Shown piece after piece: positions 16,656 to 26,501 of a DNA stretch of 64,000 bases. The translations under genes and the position numbers were made by a program. Origin of the DNA: Maribacter sp. ACAM166 (lineage in GTDB: Bacteria; Bacteroidota; Bacteroidia; Flavobacteriales; Flavobacteriaceae); contig NZ_VAUW01000009.1 of the NCBI RefSeq assembly GCF_005771495.1, forward strand, positions 1-64,000, given 5' to 3'. How positions within the stretch are numbered: position 1 is the stretch's first letter; each line of letters starts with the position of its first letter. The notes under the pieces are model-generated. The model saw nothing but the letters and a program-made list of their open reading frames with translations. It ran no database searches and had not been told where the DNA came from.

Positions 16656-19600
16656 ATGTTAAAAAAATTACTCTCCCTATCGATGCTATTGGCATCCTTT
16701 TTAATTTCAGCACAAGACTTTAAAATGGACCTGGTACAGGACCTAAAACCACGTAATATCGGTCCTGGCGGAATGAGCGGTCGAGTAACCGCTATTGATG
16801 TAGTGAACGACAATCCTGACGTTATGTTTGTCGGAACCGCTTCTGGCGGACTCTGGAAATCTACTTCTGGAGGCATTAAATGGGATCCCATTTTTGACAA
16901 GGAGGTTACCGCTTCTATAGGTGCAGTTGCTATTCAACAAAGCAACCCATCCGTTATTTGGGTTGGTACAGGAGAAGGTAATCCTAGAAATAGTTTAAAT
17001 GGTGGCTACGGTGTTTTCAAATCGCTAGATGGTGGTAAAACCTGGAAATCAATGGGTCTAGAAAAGACTAGACACATTCATCGCATAAAAATTGACCCAA
17101 TGAATCCTAACACAGTATATGTTGGTGCTATTGGTTCCCCTTGGGGCGAACATCCTGAACGTGGGGTTTTTAAAACTACCAATGGTGGTGAAACTTGGGA
17201 GAACGTACTTTTTGTAAATAACAAAACGGGGGTAGCCGATTTAATTATGGATCCTACAAACCCGAATAAATTAATTGCAGCCATGTGGGAGCATAAACGC
17301 GATCCTTGGTTCTTTAATTCTGGTGGATCTGGTAGTGGGTTATATATGACACATGACGGTGGAAAGAATTGGAAAATACTAACGGAAGAAGATGGTTTAC
17401 CAAAAGGTGATTTAGGTAGGATTGGTGTTGCCATCGCCCCTGGAAAACCCAATATTGTCTATGCTTTAATTGAAGCGAAGAAAAATGCGCTTTACAAATC
17501 TGAAGACGGTGGTTTTAAATGGAAAAAAATTAATGAGAAAAGTGATATAGGAGATCGCCCTTTTTACTACTCAGAAATCTATGTAGATCCAGAAAATGAA
17601 AATAGGGTCTTCTCGGTTTTTACGTATGTAAACGTTTCACAAGATGGTGGCAAAAATTTTGATGAGCTAATGCCTGCTTACAATGTAGATAATGGGGTTC
17701 ACCCAGATCATCATGCTTTTTGGATACACCCAGACAACGGCCAATTTATGATGGACGGTAATGATGGCGGACTCAATATTTCAAAAGATGGTGGAAAAAC
17801 ATGGCGATTTATTGGCAACCTCCCTGTAGCTCAATTTTATCATATCGCGACAGATAACGAATATCCTTATAATGTATATGGAGGTATGCAAGATAACGGG
17901 TCTTGGAGAGGTCCGGCTTATGTTTGGAAAGCACAAGGAATACGTAATAGCTACTGGCAAGAAATTAGTTTCGGTGACGGTTTTGATGTTGTTCCTGACC
18001 CAGTAGACTCGAGGTATGGTTACACCATGAGTCAGCAAGGGTACGTGCAACGTTTTGATTATGTTACAGGTGATAATTATATCGTGCGCCCTACCCCACC
18101 AGATGCAAAAACTGAACTCCGATTTAACTGGAATTCAGCCATTAGTCAAGATCCATTCGACAACAATACTATTTATTTTGGTAGTCAATTTGTTCATAAA
18201 AGTGCTGATAAAGGCTTGACATGGCGTGTTATCTCTCCTGATTTGACCACCAACGACCCAGAAAAGCAAAAACAAAGTGAGAGTGGCGGTTTATCCATGG
18301 ATGCTACTGGTGCTGAAAATCATACTACTATCTTGGTCATAGAACCATCAGTTGTTGAAAAAGATATGCTTTGGACAGGTTCTGATGATGGTAGAGTACA
18401 TTACACCCAAAACGCTGGACAAAATTGGACAGAAGTCACCGGTAATATTAAAGGTCTGCCAAAAGGAAGCTGGATTCCGCAGATAAAAGCCTCTACCCGT
18501 AATAAAGGGGAAGCGCTTTTAATAGCCAATGATTACAGAAGATTCAATTATACACCATATGCCTACCGCACGAAAGATTACGGCAAAACGTGGACTCGTA
18601 TAGTAGATACTGAAGACGTAGAAAGTTATGCTTTATCGATTATTGAAGACCCAGAAAATCCCAATTTGATGTTTCTGGGAACGGATGACGGACTATACGT
18701 GTCCTTCAATGCCGGAGAGAAATGGCAGAAATGGACAGAAGGATTCCCAACCGTTTCTACAAAAGATTTGGTGATTCACCCAAGGGAGCATGATTTGGTT
18801 ATCGGAACCTTTGGTAGAGCAGCATGGGTATTAGATGATATTCGACCATTACGTGCATTGGCTTCAGATAGGAGCATTTTGAATAAGGAAATAGATTTAT
18901 TCACCCCTCCAACAGCCTATCAAGCCTCATACCAACAACCTACGGGAAGCAGGTTTGGTGGCGATGGCTTATACCAAGGAGAGAATAAAAAATCGGGTGC
19001 GATGATTACCTATTATTTAAAAGAAGGTAAAAAGGATGAGGAAAATGAAAATTCAGAGGATGACACGAAAGAGTCTGATGAAAAAACTACCGATAAAAAA
19101 GAGTTAACAGGGGTTCAAAAGAAAGATTCCGTTCAATTCGATTTTTATGATGGAGACCGTTTGATTCGTACCCTAAAATATAAGACGCCAGAAAAAGCTG
19201 GATTTCATAGAATATACTGGGCTATGAATGAAAAAGGTGTCGATAGGCCTACTAGAAAAGTTGAAACCAAAAAGAACGAATCTGGTGGCATTGATGTAAA
19301 ACCAGGCACCTATACTATAAAAATGCGCTATGGTAATTTGATGGAGGAAAGTCAAATAACGGTTAAATCAGACCCCCGTTTAGAAGTCTCAACAACTGCA
19401 ATCAATGAAGTATACAGCAACGGAAAGGTACTGGAATCGTACATGCAAAAAGCGGCCGATGCAGTAAAACAATTGTCTCAAAGTAAAGCAGTGGCAGCGC
19501 AATTTCAAAAAGATTTGAAAAAACTGGATGATAAAAAATATAAAGACCAAATTGATGCTTCAAAAGCTATTGTAAAAAAGATAGATACGGTTATTGCGCT

Positions 19601-19877
19601 TTATATTGGCAAAGTTGACAAAAGACAAGGTATTACCCGTAATAAAGAAATGACGGTAATGCAACGCATACAAACGGCTAGAGGTTATGTTGGTTCTCGA
19701 AAAGCAGGTATGACCGTTACCGAGAAACAATTATTGAAATTTGCAAAAGAGGAATTGGAATCATCATTGGGTAAAACCAATGCGTTTTTCTCAACAGAAT
19801 GGAACGGATACAAAGCTAAAATGGAAAAACTAAAACTATCTCCATTTAAAAAAGTAGAATCAATTAGTTTAGACTAA
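16656..19877 (+). CDS. Exported BNR/sortilin-like propeller protein
   Basis: This 1073 aa protein has a signal peptide (MLKKLLSLSMLLASFLISAQ). About eleven Asp-box motifs of the form SxDGGxTW are visible, for example KSLDGGKTWK, KTTNGGETWE, MTHDGGKNWK, ISKDGGKTWR and RTKDYGKTWT. They form one or two large beta-propellers over residues 25-720, like the VPS10/sortilin N-terminal family. A low-complexity acidic/lysine linker (about 790-830) precedes a C-terminal beta domain and a helical tail. Such proteins are often annotated as glycosyl hydrolases, but no catalytic residues are evident. The S9 peptidase starts 29 bp downstream, so the two are probably one operon. Confidence 0.85.
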   Translation: MLKKLLSLSMLLASFLISAQDFKMDLVQDLKPRNIGPGGMSGRVTAIDVVNDNPDVMFVGTASGGLWKSTSGGIKWDPIFDKEVTASIGAVAIQQSNPSVIWVGTGEGNPRNSLNGGYGVFKSLDGGKTWKSMGLEKTRHIHRIKIDPMNPNTVYVGAIGSPWGEHPERGVFKTTNGGETWENVLFVNNKTGVADLIMDPTNPNKLIAAMWEHKRDPWFFNSGGSGSGLYMTHDGGKNWKILTEEDGLPKGDLGRIGVAIAPGKPNIVYALIEAKKNALYKSEDGGFKWKKINEKSDIGDRPFYYSEIYVDPENENRVFSVFTYVNVSQDGGKNFDELMPAYNVDNGVHPDHHAFWIHPDNGQFMMDGNDGGLNISKDGGKTWRFIGNLPVAQFYHIATDNEYPYNVYGGMQDNGSWRGPAYVWKAQGIRNSYWQEISFGDGFDVVPDPVDSRYGYTMSQQGYVQRFDYVTGDNYIVRPTPPDAKTELRFNWNSAISQDPFDNNTIYFGSQFVHKSADKGLTWRVISPDLTTNDPEKQKQSESGGLSMDATGAENHTTILVIEPSVVEKDMLWTGSDDGRVHYTQNAGQNWTEVTGNIKGLPKGSWIPQIKASTRNKGEALLIANDYRRFNYTPYAYRTKDYGKTWTRIVDTEDVESYALSIIEDPENPNLMFLGTDDGLYVSFNAGEKWQKWTEGFPTVSTKDLVIHPREHDLVIGTFGRAAWVLDDIRPLRALASDRSILNKEIDLFTPPTAYQASYQQPTGSRFGGDGLYQGENKKSGAMITYYLKEGKKDEENENSEDDTKESDEKTTDKKELTGVQKKDSVQFDFYDGDRLIRTLKYKTPEKAGFHRIYWAMNEKGVDRPTRKVETKKNESGGIDVKPGTYTIKMRYGNLMEESQITVKSDPRLEVSTTAINEVYSNGKVLESYMQKAADAVKQLSQSKAVAAQFQKDLKKLDDKKYKDQIDASKAIVKKIDTVIALYIGKVDKRQGITRNKEMTVMQRIQTARGYVGSRKAGMTVTEKQLLKFAKEELESSLGKTNAFFSTEWNGYKAKMEKLKLSPFKKVESISLD

Positions 19878-19906
19878 ACCAAATATGCACATTAATTAAA
19901 ACATCA

Positions 19907-21841
19907 ATGATGAAAAAACTGATCGCTTGTTTTGCCATTGCACTGATATGGAGTTGTGCAGAAAAAAAGGACGATAAAAGAGAAATCGATGTTGCTAAAA
20001 TTCCTGACAGCTACACCATCAAACAAATGATGGATAACGAATCTATTGCAGGCGGCAGTTTTTATCATGATAATTCTAAATTATTAGTATCTAGTAATCG
20101 GTCTGGTATATATAATATGTATACCCTAGCATTAAATGGCGGAGAGCTGCAACCAGTAACACAGTCAGATAGTGCATCTGTATTTGCAATCTCCTATTTC
20201 CCTAAAGATGAGCGAATGCTTTTCAGAATGGATGATAATGGCGACGAAATATACCATATCTACCTTCGTAACTTAGATGGTAGCCATACAGACCTTACTC
20301 CTGCTGCAGGTGCTAGGGCTAGTTTTCATAGTTGGGCAGAAGATGACAAAAGTTTCTTCTTTACCTCCAATAAGCGAGATTCTAAATACATGGACCTCTA
20401 TCAAATGGATTTTCTTAACTATTCCCCAAAATTGATTTACAAGAATAATGATGGGTATACTATTGGAAACCTTAGCAAAGACAAAAGGTACCTTTCCTTA
20501 GGTAAGTCATTAAATACGAACGATTCAGATTTATACCTGTATGACCTTTCTACAAAAAAGAAGGTGAAAATTAATACCGAACAAAGTGCAAATAGTAGTC
20601 AAGATTTTTCTCCGTCTGGTGATGAACTTTACTTTACCACCGATGTCGGAAATGAATTTTCCTATCTTATGAAATATACGATTGCTACAGGAACTAGTGA
20701 TAAAGTGATGGAACGTGATTGGGATATTTTGAGAAGTTACTTTACCGAAAATGGTAGCTACCTAGTTACCTATATCAATGAAGATGCAAAAAACACCATT
20801 GAAGTGATGGACGTGGCTACAATGGAAAATATCGATTTACCTTCATTTGAAGCTATGGCGATCACCAATGTAGATTTCTCGAATGACGAAAAAGTAATGC
20901 GTTTTTATGCAGGAGGTTCTCAAACTCCAGGTAATTTATACGTCTATAATCTAGAAACAAAAGAACAAAAGCAATTGACAGATGTTTTGAATCCTGAAAT
21001 TAAAGCTGATGATCTTGTTTCTGCAGAAGTGATTCGCTACACATCTTTTGAAGGAGTTGAAATTCCTGCTATTTATTACAAACCACATCAAGCGAGTGCT
21101 ACTAATAAAGTCCCTGCATTGGTATGGGTTCACGGTGGACCAGGTGGGCAGAGCCGTCAGAATTTCAGTTCCCTTATTCAGTATTTAACCAACCATGGGT
21201 ATGCTGTACTCGCAGTAAACAATAGAGGCAGTAGTGGTTATGGAAAAACATTCTATCAAATGGATGATTTAAACCATGGCGATAAGGATTTAAAAGATTG
21301 TGTAGAAGGAAAAAATTGGCTGGCCTCACAACCGGAAATCGCTGCGGATAAAATTGGAATTATTGGAGGATCCTATGGTGGCTATATGACCATGGCAGCG
21401 CTAACCTATACTCCCGAAGAATTTGCTGTAGGGGTCAATCTATTTGGTGTTACCAACTGGGTTCGAACTTTAAAGAGCATACCACCTTGGTGGGAATCGT
21501 TTAAAGATGCCTTATACCTAGAATTAGGTGACCCCTACAGCTCAGATTCTGTACGCTTAAAAGAAATTTCACCCTTATTCCACACCGATAAGGTGACCAA
21601 GCCTCTAATTGTTTTACAAGGGTCCCAAGACCCTAGAGTATTGCAAGTGGAATCTGATGAAATTGTAGCGGGTGTTAAAAAGAATGGGGTTCCTGTAGAA
21701 TACGTTCTGTTTGAAGATGAAGGGCATGGATTTGTAAAAAAAGAAAATCAGATTGAAGCGTATAGCAGAGTACTAAAGTTTTTAGACGTATATCTAAAGA
21801 AAGATAAGGGTACCGTTATAGAAGATGGCAACTCGATTTAA
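19907..21841 (+). CDS. S9 family peptidase lipoprotein (prolyl oligopeptidase type)
   Basis: This is a 644 aa serine peptidase anchored as a lipoprotein: the signal peptide MMKKLIACFAIALIWSCAEK ends in a lipobox cysteine. An N-terminal PD40-type propeller (about 45-380) covers a C-terminal alpha/beta hydrolase domain (about 385-640). The nucleophile is Ser489 in GGSYGGY. Asp in GSQDPRVL and His in EGHGF complete the triad. The family cleaves oligopeptides, often after proline, or releases N-terminal dipeptides. It is probably co-transcribed with the BNR protein 29 bp upstream. The ATG chosen gives the complete lipoprotein signal. Confidence 0.92.
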   Translation: MMKKLIACFAIALIWSCAEKKDDKREIDVAKIPDSYTIKQMMDNESIAGGSFYHDNSKLLVSSNRSGIYNMYTLALNGGELQPVTQSDSASVFAISYFPKDERMLFRMDDNGDEIYHIYLRNLDGSHTDLTPAAGARASFHSWAEDDKSFFFTSNKRDSKYMDLYQMDFLNYSPKLIYKNNDGYTIGNLSKDKRYLSLGKSLNTNDSDLYLYDLSTKKKVKINTEQSANSSQDFSPSGDELYFTTDVGNEFSYLMKYTIATGTSDKVMERDWDILRSYFTENGSYLVTYINEDAKNTIEVMDVATMENIDLPSFEAMAITNVDFSNDEKVMRFYAGGSQTPGNLYVYNLETKEQKQLTDVLNPEIKADDLVSAEVIRYTSFEGVEIPAIYYKPHQASATNKVPALVWVHGGPGGQSRQNFSSLIQYLTNHGYAVLAVNNRGSSGYGKTFYQMDDLNHGDKDLKDCVEGKNWLASQPEIAADKIGIIGGSYGGYMTMAALTYTPEEFAVGVNLFGVTNWVRTLKSIPPWWESFKDALYLELGDPYSSDSVRLKEISPLFHTDKVTKPLIVLQGSQDPRVLQVESDEIVAGVKKNGVPVEYVLFEDEGHGFVKKENQIEAYSRVLKFLDVYLKKDKGTVIEDGNSI

Positions 21842-21980
21842 CCTAAATCATAATAATTAAATCAACTACTTCGAGGCATAGTCATCAAGTATGAATTCAG
21901 AAAATAATATTATATTTTCGAGGTAAGACTCGGAGAATTAAACCCTTAATAAGTAATTGAATTATAAATTAAAACGACGA

Positions 21981-22712
21981 ATGAAGAAAATTAGTACCTT
22001 TTTAGTAGTAGTAACAGCTATTTTAAATTTAAATGCCCAAAATGGTGCAAATCAATTAAATGGAGAGAAGGAATTAGGCAGTTGGTTCATGTATTTCGGT
22101 ACCAATAAAATAGCCGAAAAATGGAGTATACACACCGAAGCACAGTTTAGGTATTACGAAACAGCATCTAATTTTAATCAGATGCTGTTAAGAACCGGAG
22201 TTAATTATCATATTAATTCAGATGCCATTGCGACTTTAGGATATGGCTATATAGACACAGACCCAACCTTTGTAGGTAGCTTAAAGGAAGCAAATTTATC
22301 TGAGCATCGAATTTTTGAACAGTTCATTCTAAAAAATAAAGTTTGGGAATTTAATTTTGAGCACCGATATCGTTTGGAACAACGATTTATTTCCCAAACT
22401 AATATTCTAAGTGATCCAGAACAAGATTTGGGCAGAACCGAACATCGCGCACGGTATAGATTACAAGTTACTTTACCTTTAACAGATACCTTCTTTTTAA
22501 ACTTTTACGATGAAATATTTTTAAACCTTCAAAATGAAGCGTTTGGACAAAACCGTTTATATGCAGCTGTTGGAGTTAATGTTACTAGTGAATTAAGTAT
22601 GCAATTCGGATATTTGAAAAATCATTTTAGACAGGCTGATTTTGACCGTTTACAACTAGGCATAGTCTTCAATACAGATTTAAGGGGTGTTTTCAAAGAG
22701 AAAAGTGAATGA
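21981..22712 (+). CDS. DUF2490-type outer membrane protein
   Basis: The protein is 243 aa from the ATG at 21981, where the signal peptide begins (MKKISTFLVVVTAILNLNAQ). An in-frame TTG at 21957 would add eight residues before the signal and is unlikely. The mature part has the family pattern: GSWFMYFGTNKIAEKWSIHT, then EHRIFEQFILKN, an FEHRYRLEQRF block and a GRTEHRARYRLQ block. It then alternates aromatic and polar residues as a beta-barrel does. The function of DUF2490 proteins is not known. A dead YceI gene follows 40 bp downstream. Confidence 0.8.
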   Translation: MKKISTFLVVVTAILNLNAQNGANQLNGEKELGSWFMYFGTNKIAEKWSIHTEAQFRYYETASNFNQMLLRTGVNYHINSDAIATLGYGYIDTDPTFVGSLKEANLSEHRIFEQFILKNKVWEFNFEHRYRLEQRFISQTNILSDPEQDLGRTEHRARYRLQVTLPLTDTFFLNFYDEIFLNLQNEAFGQNRLYAAVGVNVTSELSMQFGYLKNHFRQADFDRLQLGIVFNTDLRGVFKEKSE

Positions 22713-22751
22713 TTTTAATTAGGCTTTATAGTGGCAATAAAATTCAGGATA

Positions 22752-23387
22752 ATGAAAAAATAGCCTTCATCTTCCTAGTACTCTAGTAGTACTATTTTCT
22801 AGTTGTAAAGACACACAAAATCAGGGAATAAAGGACATTGAAGTAGCATCAAAATCATCTGAAATCTTCAGCTTAATTCCAGATTCCACTATGGTTAGTT
22901 TTACGGCCTTTAAAACAACTGAAAAACTTCCTGTTGGTAGAGAATTAAAATGATAAATATTACAAAGACCCATGGAGGCAATACTGTTTTAGAAGTTTTA
23001 AACGGCACAAAGTTCAGAATTCCGATTAGTAGTCTATTCACTAACGATTCTACCGGTACAAGAGATTAAAAAAATTTTGAATTTTTCTTTGGAGTTATGA
23101 ATAACACAGAAATAATTTCTGGTATGTTTAATGTTGAAAATGAAAAATGTTCCATAAATGTAACTTTGAAAGGTGAAACCCAGAAAATTCCATTGAAATA
23201 TATAACAATCGGTGATACTAAAATCAATTTTAATGGAGCAATGGGTTTAGAAAGTTGGGATGCAATGGAAGCTATAAAAGCCATAAATAAAGCCTATGAA
23301 GTTTTGTGCACTGGTAAGGATGGTATAAGTAAAACTTGGAGCAAAGTTGCCCTAAAGGCAGAGGTTATGCTTAAAAAACAAATTTAA
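22752..23387 (+). pseudogene. Decayed YceI-family lipoprotein gene
   Basis: ATG 22752 is followed almost at once by a stop. The remaining pieces then appear in shifted frames. These include VSFTAFKTTEKLPVGREL, MINITKTHGGNTVLEVLNGT and SLFTNDSTGTRD. The last piece is an open stretch from 23097, with NNTEIISGMFNVENEKCSIN and a GKDGISKTWSKVALKAEVML end. The order and motifs are those of the YceI lipid-binding lipocalin-like fold in its lipoprotein form. The 3' part (23097-23387, 96 codons) is still open but lacks signal and fold core. YceI proteins are often linked to oxidative or acid stress; here the next gene is a superoxide dismutase. Confidence 0.65.
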
Positions 23388-23483
23388 TACCTAAGTCGAT
23401 GATATTGAAAAAAAGAATATTTTTGGCTTTAGGCCTTTTAATTAACGGGAATCAAATAAAGAATAACGTATATCATTAAAAGG

Positions 23484-23514
23484 TTTGACATTAGTCATTT
23501 AAATGATTAGTTTG
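23484..23514 (+). promoter_or_regulatory. Possible promoter of the superoxide dismutase gene
   Basis: TTTG at 23484-23487 and TTAGTTTG at 23507-23514 are 19 bp apart. The Bacteroidota housekeeping promoter has TTG near -33 and TAnnTTTG near -7, so this differs from consensus by one base in the -7 element. It ends 19 bp before the ATG at 23534. Confidence 0.45.
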
Positions 23515-23533
23515 GATTAAAATATAAAACATA

Positions 23534-24121
23534 ATGAAAAATATTAAAATATTAGTCTTTGCCTTAACGGTTGTCAGTTTTTACAATTGTAAGGAGGTAA
23601 AAAAAGAATCTTCTGATGCTATGGATGAAGCCCAAGAAACAATGGAAGAAATGACCGTAGATAAAACGGTAGAAACCATAAAATTCATGATGGAGCCTAA
23701 AAGTGATAGTAATGTAAAAGGAGATGTTACGTTTACTGAAGAAGAGGGTGAAGTAAGTATGACAGCAATGTTATCAGGTCTCTCTGAAGGTGAGCATGCA
23801 ATACATATTCACCAAACAGCAGATTGTTCAGCAGCGGATGGTTCTTCTACAGGCGGACATTGGAATCCTACCAATGAACCACACGGTAAATGGGATGCAA
23901 CAGAAGGATACCACAAAGGCGATATCGGTAATTTTACTGCAGATGCAGAGGGTAATGCAACAGTAGAGTTCTCAACGGATGAGTGGTGTATTGGCTGTGA
24001 CGATGAAAATAAAAATATTCTAGGTAAAGGGGTTATTGTACATCAAGGAGTTGATGATTATACTTCTCAACCTAGTGGTGCTGCCGGTGCACGTGTAAGT
24101 TGTGCAGGTATAATTGAATAA
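23534..24121 (+). CDS. sodC: Cu/Zn superoxide dismutase lipoprotein
   Basis: This 195 aa enzyme converts superoxide to hydrogen peroxide and oxygen outside the cytoplasm. The signal ends in a lipobox cysteine (SFYNC), and an acidic helical spacer follows. All metal ligands are present: HIHQTADC gives the first two His and the first disulphide Cys, GGHWNP the bridging His, EPHGKW and YHKGDIGN the zinc His residues and Asp, and VIVHQGVDDY the last copper His. VSCAGI supplies the second Cys. The length is normal for bacterial SodC with a lipoprotein leader. A strong terminator follows at 24141. The sigma/anti-sigma pair starts just beyond. Confidence 0.93.
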   Translation: MKNIKILVFALTVVSFYNCKEVKKESSDAMDEAQETMEEMTVDKTVETIKFMMEPKSDSNVKGDVTFTEEEGEVSMTAMLSGLSEGEHAIHIHQTADCSAADGSSTGGHWNPTNEPHGKWDATEGYHKGDIGNFTADAEGNATVEFSTDEWCIGCDDENKNILGKGVIVHQGVDDYTSQPSGAAGARVSCAGIIE

Positions 24122-24140
24122 GATTAAAAATTTATTTGAT

Positions 24141-24166
24141 AAAAGCTGTTCTACGAACAGCTTTTT
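24141..24166 (+). terminator. Intrinsic terminator after sodC
   Basis: AAAAGCTGTTC and GAACAGCTTTT form a perfect 11-bp stem around a TAC loop, with a T-rich tail. It separates sodC from the sigma factor gene, which therefore needs its own promoter in the short gap 24167-24195 or depends on read-through. Confidence 0.9.
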
Positions 24167-24195
24167 CTATTTTTAGAAGATTCTAAAATTTAATT

Positions 24196-24729
24196 ATGCA
24201 ATTAGATCTATTGGTTGATCAATTTAAAAAGAAAGACCCTTCAGCTTTCGAGAAATTATATGGCATGTATGCCGATAATATCTGTGGCGTTATCAATACC
24301 ATTGTAAAAAATGATGGTATTGCCCAAGAGATTTGTCAAGATGTATTTATAAAAATCTGGAATAACTCCGAAAGCTACAATTCATCCAAAGGCAGATTCT
24401 TTACATGGATACTAAATATTGCAAGAAATGCAGCTATCGATGAAATACGCAGTAGATCATATAAAAATGAAAAAAAGAACCTTTCCGCAGATTACTTCGT
24501 AGGTATTTTACAGCACAAGGAAGATGAAGTTTCAGCAGTAGACACTAACGGTTTAAGAAAACTTGTTAATAATTTAAAAGAGAAATGTGTTCAAATCATC
24601 GAGCTATTATACTTTAGAGGGTACACTCAAAAAGATGCCGCAGAAGAATTGGCTATTCCTATTGGAACAGTGAAAACACGAAATAGAAGTTGCATTTCCC
24701 AATTAAGGGAAAACATGGAAAGTAAATAG
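24196..24729 (+). CDS. ECF-type RNA polymerase sigma factor
   Basis: This 177 aa sigma-70 family member has regions 2 and 4 only. Region 2 (about 10-80) includes DPSAFEKLYGMYADN, then ICQDVFIKIW and FTWILNIARNAAIDEIRSR. Region 4 (about 115-172) includes YFRGYTQKDAAEELAIPIGT and the recognition helix with VKTRNRSCISQLR. It directs polymerase to a small regulon, usually including its own operon. The next gene begins one base after its stop and encodes a membrane anti-sigma factor, which fixes the pair. Its target promoters cannot be read from this window. Confidence 0.95.
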   Translation: MQLDLLVDQFKKKDPSAFEKLYGMYADNICGVINTIVKNDGIAQEICQDVFIKIWNNSESYNSSKGRFFTWILNIARNAAIDEIRSRSYKNEKKNLSADYFVGILQHKEDEVSAVDTNGLRKLVNNLKEKCVQIIELLYFRGYTQKDAAEELAIPIGTVKTRNRSCISQLRENMESK

Positions 24730-24730
24730 A

Positions 24731-25525
24731 ATGGATGTACAAAAATACATAGCATCGGGAATATTGGAGCTTTATATAGCCGGTATACTTTCAGAAAAAG
24801 AGAATCTGGAAATAGCCAACTATGCAAAAGCATATCCAGAAATTCAGAATGAAATAGTAGCAATTGAGGCTTCTATATTGGAACTATCTAAAAAAGCATC
24901 ACCAGGATTAAAGTATTCCTTTAAATCGATCATGGATAAAATCAATGATGAAATCAAAGTTATTTCACTTGATGATAAACGTAGTAGTTCACTGTTATCC
25001 TATGTTGGTTGGGCAGCGTCCCTATTGCTTGCCGTTGGTATGTTCTGGATGTATCAGCAAAATCAGGAGCTGAAATCTGATATACAGGTTGTTGAGCAAC
25101 AGAATAATAGCCTAGAGCAACAAATAGCAGATACAGATTCTTCATTAGGAAAGACAAAGGAACTTTTAAATACCATACGGGATAAGAACATTCGTGTTAT
25201 ATCATTAGGTGGTCAAGAAATATCACCTACATCGTATGCCAAAGCATATTGGAATAAGGAAAATCAAAAGGTATATATAGATGCCAAGGGATTGCCAGAG
25301 CCTCCAGATGGTTTTGTATACCAAGTCTGGTCCTTAAAACTTTCTCCACTTACCCCAACAAGCATGGGTCTGCTTGAAGGTTTTATTTTGGATGAAAATA
25401 AGGTATTTGCACTTAACAACCCTAATGAATCTGAAGCATTTGGAATTACATTAGAGCCTGCAGGTGGTAGTGAATCACCAACTCTCGAGCAATTATACAC
25501 ACTTGGTGTAGTGTCAGCTTCATAG
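24731..25525 (+). CDS. RskA-like membrane anti-sigma factor
   Basis: This 264 aa protein has a helical N-terminal domain (about 1-75, starting MDVQKYIASGILELYIAGIL) that should bind the sigma factor, but no HxxxCxxC zinc motif. One membrane helix is at about 90-110 (SYVGWAASLLLAVGMFWMY). A coiled coil follows (about 111-150). The external C-terminal RskA domain has AYWNKENQKVYIDAKGLPEP and GFVYQVWSLK, then FGITLEPAGGS. The protein would hold the sigma factor at the membrane until a signal or proteolysis releases it. It is one base downstream of the sigma gene, so the two are translationally linked. A terminator follows. Confidence 0.9.
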   Translation: MDVQKYIASGILELYIAGILSEKENLEIANYAKAYPEIQNEIVAIEASILELSKKASPGLKYSFKSIMDKINDEIKVISLDDKRSSSLLSYVGWAASLLLAVGMFWMYQQNQELKSDIQVVEQQNNSLEQQIADTDSSLGKTKELLNTIRDKNIRVISLGGQEISPTSYAKAYWNKENQKVYIDAKGLPEPPDGFVYQVWSLKLSPLTPTSMGLLEGFILDENKVFALNNPNESEAFGITLEPAGGSESPTLEQLYTLGVVSAS

Positions 25526-25545
25526 AGAAATAAAATGTATAGCTT

Positions 25546-25583
25546 AAATGGGCAGTTTTTAAATAGACTGTCCATTTTTTTTG
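25546..25583 (+). terminator. Intrinsic terminator after sigma/anti-sigma operon
   Basis: AAATGGGCAGT pairs with ACTGTCCATTT (one G-T pair) around a 10-base loop, followed by a run of T. Confidence 0.8.
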
Positions 25584-25784
25584 TCCAGTATAGATTTAAA
25601 GAAACTTTTAGTCACCATTTTGACCCAACGTGATAAACTATCTGCCCTAATAGACATTAGATACCTCTTGAATAAGAACTAGACATTTAAATTCATGCTA
25701 AAAAATGTCTTAGTTAAAAGGTGTAGCTATAAAATTCATCAAATAATAAGTATCTTGATTATTTGAATTTAAAATGTGCATAAA

Positions 25785-26501
25785 ATGGAAAGAAGTTTCA
25801 ATTATTTGGTTGTTCTATATTTTTTATTCTCGAGTAGTGCTTTTTCACAAATTAATGAAGACACCTTAACACTTAAAAAATCCTTCAATTATGGGAAGTC
25901 TGTAGCCGTTTTTGGCGGCTCTGTTTCGGTTATACCTGCAAGTGAAAGTGCTAAAATGCTATGGGAAAAACACTTGGGAATGAACATTACCAATTATGGA
26001 TTTTCAGGTGCAGGATTTTCTTCTTTACAAGGAAAATCAATGCAGCAACAAGTTGATGAAGCTGGTGTTTTTGATATTTATATTCTATGGGCATCAACAA
26101 ATGACTATACCAATCAAAGAGCGGTTGGGTCTTATACCGATTATACTGAATTTGATGGTTATGATGAGAAAAAACTAATGACCCAAGCAGGAGGAATTAA
26201 CTATTGTATTAAAAATATTTACGAGATGAACCCCTCTGCTGTCATATACTTCTTTACATCGAGCAAGGCATTTAATGATAGGGGCTCGTATGACCCATTC
26301 TATACACAAGGTATGGTTCAATATGTTGAAATGCAAAAAATGGTCTGTGAGCTCCATGGGATACCGGTTCTTGACCAGTTCCTTTTAGGTGGTTATAACA
26401 TACACAATAAGGATTTGTATTATCATGACCCTATCCATATGAATATTTTAGGCTACAAAAAGTTAGGTGAGCTACAAGTTTCATTTCTGGCTTTTCCATA
26501 G
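25785..26501 (+). CDS. Exported SGNH/GDSL-type hydrolase
   Basis: The protein is 238 aa from ATG 25785; a GTG nine bases upstream is the only alternative. A signal peptide is present (MERSFNYLVVLYFLFSSSAF). SGNH blocks are visible: VFGGSVS with the nucleophile Ser, NYGFSGAGFSS with the oxyanion Gly, LWASTND with the Asn, and YHDPIHMN with the Asp/His pair of block V. This arrangement fits esterases or acyl-carbohydrate deacetylases of the DUF5040-like group. It is monocistronic. The substrate is unknown. Confidence 0.78.
   Translation: MERSFNYLVVLYFLFSSSAFSQINEDTLTLKKSFNYGKSVAVFGGSVSVIPASESAKMLWEKHLGMNITNYGFSGAGFSSLQGKSMQQQVDEAGVFDIYILWASTNDYTNQRAVGSYTDYTEFDGYDEKKLMTQAGGINYCIKNIYEMNPSAVIYFFTSSKAFNDRGSYDPFYTQGMVQYVEMQKMVCELHGIPVLDQFLLGGYNIHNKDLYYHDPIHMNILGYKKLGELQVSFLAFP

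Noticed and set aside
21957-21980. TTG start eight codons before the DUF2490 gene
   Set aside because: It would place a basic segment before a perfect signal peptide starting at ATG 21981.
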